Shown here piece by piece: positions 8,696-17,961 of a stretch of 64,000 bases of DNA. The notes under the pieces are model-generated. The model ran no database searches. It saw nothing but the letters and a program-made list of their open reading frames with translations, and was not told the origin of the DNA. A program made the position numbers and the translations under genes. This stretch comes from Pedobacter psychrotolerans (GTDB lineage Bacteria; Bacteroidota; Bacteroidia; Sphingobacteriales; Sphingobacteriaceae). The number at the start of each line of letters is the position of its first letter. The stretch's first letter is position 1. Location: positions 312,450 to 376,449 of the forward strand of contig NZ_SLWO01000001.1 in NCBI RefSeq assembly GCF_004340665.1, in the 5' to 3' direction.

Positions 8696-8872
8696 ATGAA
8701 AAAATTTGAAGAAGTAAAAAGTTTAATTACAGCTTTGGAAGCTGATGCAGATAAGTTCTATAACAAAGGTAATAGCGCTGCTGGCACCCGTGTTCGTAAA
8801 GGTATGCAGGATTTAAAAAACTTAGCTCAGGCTATTCGTTTAGAAGTGCAGGATGCAAAAAATAAAGATTAA
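8696..8872 (+). CDS. Histone H1-like small basic protein (Hc1 type)
   Basis: A 58-residue protein, short enough to be missed by length filters, beginning MKKFEEVKSLITALEADADK and ending QDAKNKD. It resembles the Bacteroidota Hc1-type histone H1-like family: an N-terminal helix with acidic residues, then Gly-Asn and AAGTRVRKG, then a Lys/Arg-containing helix. Family members are thought to bind DNA or act in nucleoid structure. A purine-rich TAGGAG lies about 10 bases before the ATG, stronger than most ribosome sites here, and a long perfect terminator follows. High expression is plausible. The role in this organism is inferred from family likeness only. Confidence 0.85.
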   Translation: MKKFEEVKSLITALEADADKFYNKGNSAAGTRVRKGMQDLKNLAQAIRLEVQDAKNKD

Positions 8873-8891
8873 GAAGATTTAATATCAATTA

Positions 8892-8930
8892 AAAGGCTCT
8901 CTTCAAAATTTGAAGAGGGCCTTTGTTGTT
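8892..8930 (+). terminator. Strong terminator after the H1-like gene
   Basis: A 14-bp stem (8892-8905 with 8911-8924, one G-T pair) with a 5-nt loop, followed by a T-rich tract. It may also end the convergent lipoprotein gene on the other strand. Confidence 0.9.
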
Positions 8931-8963
8931 TTATTGAATGTATAATCATCTATTCTATAGATA

Positions 8964-9290
8964 TTAGTTTTTTTGATCTTTCGATGTGTTAATTTGAACC
9001 TTTGACTGATTAAAATAATGCGTTTTATGTTCAAATTTATAAAGCTTATCCTTTTTGAAGTGAAAGAAATCGGACATGGCCTTCAAGTCATTCATACCTC
9101 TATCAATATCTATTTCATAAGTGGTGGTATCATTAGCCAGATAGACCAGGTTGGCACGGGGATAAGATAATTTAAAGTCTTCGAGATTCATTCCAATAAC
9201 AGGTGTTGATGCTCTGGCGTTTTTTGGGTTGCGGGTGGCACAGCCGCTGGCTAATGCTGCCAGCAGGGCCCATGATAGTAGTTTTTTCAT
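8964..9290 (-). CDS. Small lipoprotein of unknown function
   Basis: I do not recognise the family. Reading from the ATG at 9290, the 108-residue product starts MKKLLSWALLAALASGC, a signal peptide with a lipobox ending at Cys17, so it should be lipidated and exported. An in-frame upstream ATG at 9317 would add nine polar residues before the signal peptide and is less likely. The mature part is short, mixed charged and hydrophobic (GMNLEDFKLSYPRANLVYL), with no obvious repeats. It converges with the H1-like gene and stands alone. Confidence 0.75.
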   Translation of the reverse strand: MKKLLSWALLAALASGCATRNPKNARASTPVIGMNLEDFKLSYPRANLVYLANDTTTYEIDIDRGMNDLKAMSDFFHFKKDKLYKFEHKTHYFNQSKVQINTSKDQKN

Positions 9291-9450
9291 TGAATGTGTT
9301 TTATTTGTGTATTTCAATATACATTCAATTTCTATGTCTGCATAGTATTCCTGCTTGGAATATTAATGCAAAATAGCAAGAGATTTAAAGTAGTGCTGTA
9401 AGTTATTGACTTGTAATGAAATAATGCGATGTAATTTTTTAATTACGCAT

Positions 9451-9500
9451 AAAAAAACAGGTTAAAGCTATCGTGGATATGCAATAGTGTTAACCTGTTT
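9451..9500 (-). terminator. Terminator of dapA
   Basis: An 11-bp stem (9455-9465 with 9490-9500), extendable inward by CTAT/ATAG, is followed on the minus strand by a run of T residues (A-run 9451-9457 on the plus strand). Confidence 0.85.
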
Positions 9501-9545
9501 ATGATATATATAAGCTTAATTTTTCAAACCGGTATATTTTATAGA

Positions 9546-10433
9546 TTATGCCAGTTGAGCAAGCTTTTCTAATTCATTTACAATAGTCTCGTCCAATGTA
9601 GAAGAGGCTTTTATCAATGGTAACCTTACCGTATCACCACACACACCTAAATGTTTCAGTGCAGCTTTTATGCCAGCAGGATTTCCTTCTGCAAAAGCCA
9701 AACGTGTAAATTCAATTAAGTTCAAATGTGCAGGAACGGCACCTTTAAAATCTCCATTTAGGCACTGTCTAACCATGTCAGAAAACTGCCTAGGGACGGC
9801 ATTGGCAACAACTGAAATAATCCCAGAGGCACCTAAGGCAATCATCGGTAGTGTAATCGGATCATCACCAGAAATTAAAAGGAAATCTTCAGGCTTATCC
9901 CTCATAATCTGGTTAAACTGATCAAAACTTCCTGATGCTTCTTTAGTGGCAATGATGTTTTTGAAATCATGTGCTAACCTACAAGTAGTTTCCGGGCTCA
10001 TATTACTCATGGTACGTCCTGGAACATTATATAGAATAAGATCCAGTGGCGAAACTTCAGCTAAATATTTGTAATGTTGATAAATCCCTTCTTGTGTTGG
10101 TTTATTATAGTATGGACTAACCGATAAAATAGCACTATAACCTGTCGTATCGAAAGACTTAATGTCTTCTGCAACGGAAAGTGTATTATTGCCCCCAATT
10201 CCGGCAACTAATGGTAATCTGTTATTATTAATTTCAGCAGTATAGGCCCACACCTTCTTCTTCTCTTCCTTAGTCATGGTGGCGGTTTCACCAGTTGTAC
10301 CTAAAGAAACGAGGTAATCTATCCCTCCGTCGATCAAATGATTAATCAGGTTTTTTAAACCGTTATAATCAACAGATCCATCTGCATTGAAAGGTGTAAC
10401 CAATGCCACACCAGTACCCTGAAATTTGTTCAT
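9546..10433 (-). CDS. dapA: 4-hydroxy-tetrahydrodipicolinate synthase
   Basis: DapA condenses pyruvate with aspartate semialdehyde in the diaminopimelate/lysine pathway, feeding both protein synthesis and peptidoglycan. The 295-residue product has the family length, the SLGTTGE motif (about residues 43-49), the active-site YNVPGR (Tyr135) and the Schiff-base lysine in ATKEASGS (Lys164). It lies downstream of ligA on the same strand, but a spacer with a perfect inverted repeat separates them. A terminator follows. Confidence 0.96.
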   Translation of the reverse strand: MNKFQGTGVALVTPFNADGSVDYNGLKNLINHLIDGGIDYLVSLGTTGETATMTKEEKKKVWAYTAEINNNRLPLVAGIGGNNTLSVAEDIKSFDTTGYSAILSVSPYYNKPTQEGIYQHYKYLAEVSPLDLILYNVPGRTMSNMSPETTCRLAHDFKNIIATKEASGSFDQFNQIMRDKPEDFLLISGDDPITLPMIALGASGIISVVANAVPRQFSDMVRQCLNGDFKGAVPAHLNLIEFTRLAFAEGNPAGIKAALKHLGVCGDTVRLPLIKASSTLDETIVNELEKLAQLA

Positions 10434-10457
10434 TATATATTTTAATTATTGAGTTTT

Positions 10458-10502
10458 GATTTAGAGAATGAAGAATGTGAGCATTCGGTCATTCTCTAAA
10501 TC
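10458..10502. repeat. Cruciform-like inverted repeat between ligA and dapA
   Basis: GATTTAGAGAATGA (10458-10471) is repeated exactly in inverted form at 10489-10502. Inside the loop, GAATG and CATTC form a second small stem. No T-run follows on either strand, so a terminator is doubtful. Confidence 0.7.
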
Positions 10503-10519
10503 TATCATTCACACATTTT

Positions 10520-12562
<2,043 letters not shown>

Positions 12563-12709
12563 TTACGTTTTTGAAGAACAAAAAGCTGGGAGAAATGAAT
12601 GAATTAATCATCTAAAATGACCTCATTTCAAACGTATCTCCTGATTTTTCAGATTTAACCTGCTATGCTTAATGAATGACAATAGTATGCAGCGATTTTT
12701 TAAATGCCA

Positions 12710-13915
12710 TTAAACTGGATCCTGATCACTGTCTTTATTTAACAGTTGAAGAAACTCAATCAGACCAATGGCTTCAGTATTGTTTGGTAGTGGATACCTT
12801 TCAGTGCCAGAATACACTACAAATTTAGCTGTTGCGCCAATATCTTCACATGCGATATGAAAACCTTTTTTAATCTTAGGTGAGGCGGATCTTTTAACCT
12901 CAACTGCCCAGATTTTATGATTTGGACCTTCCAAAACAAGATCAATCTCCGTTTGTGTGGCGGATCTGTAATAACTATACTGCCATTTGCTGGATAATTG
13001 GTTAATAATGTTTTCTACTACAAAGCCTTCCCAGCTTGATCCTAGTGATGGGTTCCCAAGAAGGTCTTCCAGACTGGATATGTTAAGCAGTTTATGAAGA
13101 ATTCCGGTGTCGCGGATATAGATTTTTGGAGATTTTACCAATCTTTTTTTAGTATTTCCTGCCCACGGTTGCAATTGCCTCACCATGTAAAAATCTGTTA
13201 ATACATCCAGATATAATTTAACAGTTGGATGGCTCACCTCCAGGCTTTTGGCTAAATCGGTATAAACTACTTGCTGTCCGTTAAAATGAGCAAGCATAGA
13301 CCAAAATCTTTTTAACCGGTTTGCCGGTATGCTTGGTCCCATGAGTGGAATATCGCGTTCTACATAAGTAGAAATAAAATCATTTAGCCACTCCCAGCTT
13401 TCTTCAGCATCAATAGCAAGAAAACTCCCTGGAAATCCACCTCTGAACCAAAGCTTTTCTACGCTAAACCCAAGTGGATCATGATTATAAATTTCCAGTG
13501 CATTAAAAGGCGTAAGTTCTATGTACCTGATTCTTCCTGCTAATGTTTCTGATGAAAGTTGTAGCAGGTCTCTAGATGCTGAGCCCAGCAGAAGAAAATG
13601 ACCAGCTTGCTCACCTGCGCGCCTCCTAAGGTCGACTATTCCCCTTAGGTTAGGGAAAAGATCTGGTTTACGCTGAACCTCATCAATAATCAGGATTACA
13701 TTTTCGAATCTTTTTAAATAGCTTTCAGAATCCTGAAGCTTGTTGATATCAGTATCTAGTTCAAGATCGAGATAGCTCGTTTTTTTATCTGAAAATTCGC
13801 CGGAAATTTGAAATGCCAGTGTTGTTTTACCCACTTGTCTTGGCCCTAAAAGCGCAACAATTGGAACACTTTTCAAACCTTTAATAATTTTTTGCTTTAT
13901 TAATCTTTCAATCAT
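12710..13915 (-). CDS. AAA-type ATPase with DUF4143 domain
   Basis: A member of the common but poorly understood family of P-loop ATPases with an AAA_14-like N-terminal domain and a DUF4143 C-terminal domain. The 401 residues show the Walker A motif GPRQVGKT (24-31), a Walker B-like VILIIDEVQ (about 73-81), an arginine-rich region, and the FRGGFPGSFLA and VVENIINQL segments typical of the C-terminal half, with a nuclease-fold-like ending (EIDLVLEG ... VEVKRSA). Such genes are scattered accessory genes, often horizontally acquired, and their role is unknown. Two related inverted repeats lie just upstream. Confidence 0.85.
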   Translation of the reverse strand: MIERLIKQKIIKGLKSVPIVALLGPRQVGKTTLAFQISGEFSDKKTSYLDLELDTDINKLQDSESYLKRFENVILIIDEVQRKPDLFPNLRGIVDLRRRAGEQAGHFLLLGSASRDLLQLSSETLAGRIRYIELTPFNALEIYNHDPLGFSVEKLWFRGGFPGSFLAIDAEESWEWLNDFISTYVERDIPLMGPSIPANRLKRFWSMLAHFNGQQVVYTDLAKSLEVSHPTVKLYLDVLTDFYMVRQLQPWAGNTKKRLVKSPKIYIRDTGILHKLLNISSLEDLLGNPSLGSSWEGFVVENIINQLSSKWQYSYYRSATQTEIDLVLEGPNHKIWAVEVKRSASPKIKKGFHIACEDIGATAKFVVYSGTERYPLPNNTEAIGLIEFLQLLNKDSDQDPV

Positions 13916-13919
13916 AACC

Positions 13920-13952
13920 TTGTAATTTGAAATGCTGGCTTTCAGATTGCAA
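13920..13952. repeat. Inverted repeat IR1 at the ATPase start
   Basis: TTGTAATTTGAAA faces TTTCAGATTGCAA, an imperfect palindrome that begins five bases upstream of the ATPase ATG. It is a diverged copy of IR2. Confidence 0.6.
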
Positions 13953-13968
13953 CAAATATATGATTAAA

Positions 13969-14005
13969 CCTTGTAATTTGAAAGTATCACTTTCAAATTG
14001 CAAGG
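13969..14005. repeat. Inverted repeat IR2 upstream of the ATPase
   Basis: Two 17-nt arms, CCTTGTAATTTGAAAGT and its inverted copy with one difference, are separated by 3 nt. The left arm is repeated directly at IR1, so the pair looks like a duplicated operator or an insertion scar. Confidence 0.75.
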
Positions 14006-14030
14006 TTGTTGAAGTGATTATCGGAATGAT

Positions 14031-14705
14031 TTATATTAATTTTTGCTCAATCTCATCAAAAATCACCATGAAATCATTTGCTAAAATGGGTTTAAAAATT
14101 CCCAATTGAAATGTTAGTTCCTGGAGTTGAAATTCGTTTAAAGTTTCGGGCCACAGGCGCATGCAGATTCTATTTAAGGCATAGCTAATGTTTTCCAGCT
14201 TTTGATAGCTTAATAAATATTTGCTACTAATAAAGCTTTCCAGGAATTTAGTGAAAATGATTTGGTTTTTAAGGCCACAATGCTCAAGAAAATCAGTTAA
14301 TGAACTGGGATTAACAGCAATTAGTTTATCGTAAAAATGATTAACCTGAATAAGATTGTGCTCAATTAATAAATGATCTAACAGTAATTCCAAACTAATA
14401 TGGGCCAGAAATGAGGGGCGAATCGGCGTATCGGTTACTATAGGTTTAATGAGTTCTTTTAGTAGTGCAGTTTTTTCCAAAAAGAAATCAGATGAATGAA
14501 AATATAAGTCAACAGCTAAATGTCTTTTCCAGCCTTTAAGCAAGTTTTCTTCATCTGGATTACCTTTAAAAAGAAATTCATTTTTCTGCGGGTATAAATT
14601 AGATTCCTTCGAAGCGTTTTTGATCAGATCGGGCAAAACCGTCCCCATTACTATGTTAGCATCCTGCGTTAATCTTTCGAAATAATAATGGGATAGAAAG
14701 TTCAT
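14031..14705 (-). CDS. Acyl-carrier-protein phosphodiesterase-like protein (DUF479/AcpH-like)
   Basis: The 224-residue product begins MNFLSHYYFERL and continues with GTVLPDLIK, the N-terminal pattern of AcpH/DUF479 proteins, which adopt an HD-like fold and in some bacteria remove the phosphopantetheine group from acyl carrier protein. Conserved His and Asp residues occur at His6, Asp26, RHLAVDLYFHS (around 82-92) and LLLDHLLIEH (around 128-137). The match is at motif level, so enzyme activity is not certain. It reads on the minus strand upstream of the ATPase, separated by the IR2 palindrome. Confidence 0.65.
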   Translation of the reverse strand: MNFLSHYYFERLTQDANIVMGTVLPDLIKNASKESNLYPQKNEFLFKGNPDEENLLKGWKRHLAVDLYFHSSDFFLEKTALLKELIKPIVTDTPIRPSFLAHISLELLLDHLLIEHNLIQVNHFYDKLIAVNPSSLTDFLEHCGLKNQIIFTKFLESFISSKYLLSYQKLENISYALNRICMRLWPETLNEFQLQELTFQLGIFKPILANDFMVIFDEIEQKLI

Positions 14706-14881
14706 GTTGCAAGGTAATATTTTCTTTAGTTATGCGAAATATCAACAGTAAAAAGGTATTAATGGTATATCTGAATTTTCTCCGGCCATGTGAGGCTTTT
14801 AATCAGGTTATTTGGAAATGAACGGCGTAATTGAGTGTACTGATTTGAGTATAATAAAAGCTGGTTTCTGGTGCTAACTAA

Positions 14882-14914
14882 TTTGCATTAAAGTAAGTGA
14901 AAATTTTATCTTTG
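14882..14914 (+). promoter_or_regulatory. Promoter of tyrS
   Basis: TTTG at 14882-14885 and TATCTTTG at 14907-14914 match the Bacteroidota promoter pattern, with a 21-base gap instead of 19. The sequence after the -7 element, CACCC, resembles that at rpsF. Confidence 0.6.
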
Positions 14915-14942
14915 CACCCACGAAGAATAAATTGCCTATATA

Positions 14943-16229
14943 ATGACAAATTTTGTTGAAGAGTTAAGGTGGCGCGGCATGCTGCATGATATAATGCCAA
15001 ATACTGAAGAAAAGTTGAATGAAGGTATGACATCTGGTTATATCGGTTTCGACCCTACTGCTGACTCACTTCATGTTGGCCATTTAACGCAAATTATGAC
15101 GCTCATTCACTTCCAAAATGCAGGGCATAAGCCGTTTGCATTGGTTGGAGGAGCTACCGGTATGGTTGGAGATCCTTCTGGTAAGTCGGATGAACGTAAC
15201 CTTCAAACACCAGAAATGATTGAGCATAACCTAAAGGGAATGAAAAATCAACTCTCCAAATTCTTAAAATTTGAAGAGGGTGGAAATGGTGCGGTAATGG
15301 TAAACAATGCGGACTGGTTTAAGGACATGAACCTGTTTACGTTTATCAGAGATGTAGGCAAGCATATTACCGTAAACTATATGATGGCGAAGGATAGCGT
15401 TAAAAGACGCTTAGAAGGAGATTCTGGTCTATCTTTTACCGAATTCTGTTACCAGTTGATTCAGGGCTATGATTTCTATCATTTATGGAAAAACGAAAAC
15501 TGCCTGGTGCAGATGGGTGGTTCCGATCAGTGGGGAAATATTGTAACCGGTACTGAGTTAATAAGAAGGAAAGATGCCGGAACGGCTTATGCCATTACCA
15601 CACAACTCATTAAAAAAGCAGATGGAACTAAGTTTGGCAAAACGGAGAGTGGTGCCGTTTGGTTAGATCCGGCGAAAACATCTCCATATAAATTTTATCA
15701 GTTTTGGTTAAATGCATCGGATGATGATGTGAAGAAATGGATTAGGATTTTTACCCTGAAAAATAAAGAGGAAATCGAAGCTTTAGAAATAGAACACAAT
15801 GCAGCACCGCATTTGCGTATTTTGCAAAAAGCGTTAGCAGAAGATATTACAATTAAAACTCACTCTGCTGAGGCTTTGGAAACAGCTATTAAAACCTCGG
15901 AATTTTTATTTGGAAATGGCTCACTGGAATTTTTGAAAAGCTTGTCAGAAAACCAGGTGCTGGAAATGTTTGAAGGTATTCCTCAGTTCAATATTTCAAA
16001 ATCAGAATTAAGCGCTGGTATTGATGCTGCAACTTTACTTGCAGAGAAAGCTACCGTTTTTCCTTCTAAAGGCGAAACAAAGAAATTAATTCAGGGTGGA
16101 GGTGTTTCAGTAAATAAAGAAAAAGTAGCTGATGCCATGCAGGTTTTTAATACTGAAAACCTGATCAATGATCAGTTTATTGTGGTGCAAAAAGGAAAGA
16201 AAAACTATTTCTTGCTGATTGCAGAATAG
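14943..16229 (+). CDS. tyrS: Tyrosine--tRNA ligase
   Basis: TyrS charges tRNA-Tyr. The 428-residue product has the class I signature HVGH (residues 44-47), the KMSKS-type motif as KFGKT (about 231-235), the tyrosine-pocket region YDFYHLW with QMGGSDQWGNI, and a C-terminal S4-like RNA-binding domain (GGVSVNKEKVADAM). It has its own promoter and is closed by a long symmetrical terminator, so it appears monocistronic. Confidence 0.97.
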   Translation: MTNFVEELRWRGMLHDIMPNTEEKLNEGMTSGYIGFDPTADSLHVGHLTQIMTLIHFQNAGHKPFALVGGATGMVGDPSGKSDERNLQTPEMIEHNLKGMKNQLSKFLKFEEGGNGAVMVNNADWFKDMNLFTFIRDVGKHITVNYMMAKDSVKRRLEGDSGLSFTEFCYQLIQGYDFYHLWKNENCLVQMGGSDQWGNIVTGTELIRRKDAGTAYAITTQLIKKADGTKFGKTESGAVWLDPAKTSPYKFYQFWLNASDDDVKKWIRIFTLKNKEEIEALEIEHNAAPHLRILQKALAEDITIKTHSAEALETAIKTSEFLFGNGSLEFLKSLSENQVLEMFEGIPQFNISKSELSAGIDAATLLAEKATVFPSKGETKKLIQGGGVSVNKEKVADAMQVFNTENLINDQFIVVQKGKKNYFLLIAE

Positions 16230-16233
16230 ACTC

Positions 16234-16274
16234 TAAACAATAAAGGCTCAAAGTAATTGAGCCTTTATTGTTTA
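16234..16274. terminator. Bidirectional terminator between tyrS and a lipoprotein gene
   Basis: A perfect 18-bp stem (16234-16251 with 16257-16274) around a 5-nt loop. It lies between converging genes and can serve both. Confidence 0.85.
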
Positions 16275-16314
16275 GATAAAAATAATTAACAATTAGTTGT
16301 CAAAAAGGATCACA

Positions 16315-16518
16315 CTAGTGCTTGGCATCAGCTGGAGCATTAGTCGTTGAATCTGCATATACCTTACCTTTTGTGGTATCCATCATTGCTGAATCTTTTT
16401 TATTCGTATCTGAATATTTATAGGTACTATCTGCATTTTCCTGATCTGCTTGTTTCCCATTACATGAAGCCACAAATAAACCTGTTATAGTTAGTGCTGC
16501 TAAAAAGATATTTCTCAT
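16315..16518 (-). CDS. Small lipoprotein of unknown function
   Basis: The 67-residue product starts MRNIFLAALTITGLFVASC, a signal peptide with lipobox Cys19. The mature part is only about 48 residues, polar and rich in Asp, Lys, Ser and Thr, with repeated DST/DTT words (DSTYKYSDTNKKDSAMMDTT), and looks disordered. Small lipoproteins of this kind are common in Sphingobacteriaceae. No function can be assigned. It converges with tyrS and is followed upstream by a separate operon on the same strand. Confidence 0.7.
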   Translation of the reverse strand: MRNIFLAALTITGLFVASCNGKQADQENADSTYKYSDTNKKDSAMMDTTKGKVYADSTTNAPADAKH

Positions 16519-16592
16519 AGTCTAAGTTTTGTATCAATAATCCTTTTTAGGAGGTAATTGTTTTAGCTAATTGAGTTTTTAGAGTAATTGAA

Positions 16593-17576
16593 TTACTGCA
16601 CAAGCAAATTGCAACCCCTAATATCAGCGTTATCAAACCTGCCTAAAACTTCAAAACTATCGTCAGCATTTATTCTACCCAAATCCTGCGTGGCGATGAA
16701 AGAGCAAGAATTAATATTGGCGAGATCAATTACATTTATCCCACCAGTTTTTCCTTCAGGAATTAGTGTTAAAGGATCATTGGTATCCCGGATTAATACC
16801 TTCATCCAGCCTGGACACTGAAAAACGCCCTCACCTAAAGAATAAGCCTGAGAAAGCAATTCGGTCATTCCATACTCACTGTGAATAGCAGGTACACCAA
16901 AGCCTTCGGTTAATTGCTGGTGAAGTTCTTCCCGAACCATTTCTTTTCTTCTGCCCTTCATACCACCTGTTTCCATCACAATAAGATCAGGGAAACTGAT
17001 GTCAAATTTCTCTACAAAATCTAGCAAGGCATAAGTTACACCAATTAAAACAGTAGGTTGTTTCTTGTTTTTAAGGTCTACTAAGGTTTGCAAAAGATCA
17101 TCATGGTTATCTAAAAAATACCCGCTCTGTGGATGATTACTTTTTTCAATCAGATCATTAACCATGTAAATTAAAGAAGAACCTGATCTTTGTTGGTAGG
17201 AAGGAAGCAAAGCCAAAAAGCAGTAATCAGATACTTTGCCATAAAAATGATCAAAAGCACGCAGGTAGCTTTGCTCATATAAAGCCACATCGGTTACGTG
17301 ATGGCTGCTTTGTGTCATCCCTGTAGTACCTGAGCTACTAAAAATTATTTCAACAGGATTTTGATTACTCACTATCTGATGCGTTTTGAAAAAACCAATG
17401 GGCAGAAATGGAATTTGTTCAATGGTTGATATCTGATCGACATCAATCTTTAAATGATGGATATATTCCTGATAAACCTGGCAGTTTTTGGCCTGTGATT
17501 TAAAGGTAGCTAAAGCCTGGTCTTGAAAAGCCTGTGCATCATTTATTGCAAAAATATCTGTTGGTATAGAATTCAC
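16593..17576 (-). CDS. LuxE-like acyl-protein synthetase / adenylate-forming enzyme
   Basis: The 327-residue product resembles the LuxE/PaaK branch of the adenylate-forming superfamily, which activates a carboxylic acid as an acyl-AMP. The phosphate-binding loop FSSSGTTGMTQSS (about 79-91) and the motif SEYGMTELLSQAYS (about 238-251) are clear. Shorter than full acyl-CoA ligases, it matches LuxE in size. The start is GTG at 17576, the only start near the expected N-terminus. It is the last gene of a minus-strand operon after a penicillin acylase-type hydrolase and a membrane protein. The acyl substrate is unknown. Confidence 0.75.
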   Translation of the reverse strand: MNSIPTDIFAINDAQAFQDQALATFKSQAKNCQVYQEYIHHLKIDVDQISTIEQIPFLPIGFFKTHQIVSNQNPVEIIFSSSGTTGMTQSSHHVTDVALYEQSYLRAFDHFYGKVSDYCFLALLPSYQQRSGSSLIYMVNDLIEKSNHPQSGYFLDNHDDLLQTLVDLKNKKQPTVLIGVTYALLDFVEKFDISFPDLIVMETGGMKGRRKEMVREELHQQLTEGFGVPAIHSEYGMTELLSQAYSLGEGVFQCPGWMKVLIRDTNDPLTLIPEGKTGGINVIDLANINSCSFIATQDLGRINADDSFEVLGRFDNADIRGCNLLVQ

Positions 17577-17595
17577 GACGTAAAAGTACGAAGCC

Positions 17596-17955
17596 TTATG
17601 CTATTTTATCGTCAGTTTTTTTGGCAAGCATCGCCATTCTAAATTGATAGCCACAGTAACCACTAATGCCAGCCACTAAGCCGCTTAAAATCCCGGTTAC
17701 CAGTAATAATGCCCACCAAAGCTTTACACCAGTCATCACGGCCACACGGCTGGCCAGTAAGTTGTCATTTGGTAAGCTTTTAAATAATGAATAGCCAATC
17801 CATAATAAGCATATGGCGAAGAAAGAATGCCAGAAGGCAATTTTGCCGGTTTTACCTATAATGCCGCAAGTGGCAAAGGCTACAACAATAATAATCCACC
17901 AAGGTGCAATCATTTGGAGCAGAAAGCAGATGATGACAATAACAATGAAAACCAT
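17596..17955 (-). CDS. Small integral membrane protein
   Basis: A 119-residue protein with about four hydrophobic segments: an N-terminal block at about 2-24, then around 28-40, 43-58, and a C-terminal pair around 75-100. It ends in a short charged tail (AKKTDDKIA). I do not recognise a named family. It starts 6 bases after the stop of the penicillin acylase-type gene and ends 19 bases before the LuxE-like start, so the three are almost certainly cotranscribed. Confidence 0.75.
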   Translation of the reverse strand: MVFIVIVIICFLLQMIAPWWIIIVVAFATCGIIGKTGKIAFWHSFFAICLLWIGYSLFKSLPNDNLLASRVAVMTGVKLWWALLLVTGILSGLVAGISGYCGYQFRMAMLAKKTDDKIA

Positions 17956-17961
17956 TTTAAA

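Noticed and set aside
12710..14005. Defence island or toxin-antitoxin system around the DUF4143 ATPase
   Set aside because: The neighbours are a ligase gene and an ACP-phosphodiesterase-like gene. No nuclease, toxin, antitoxin or restriction gene is present, so no defence role can be supported.
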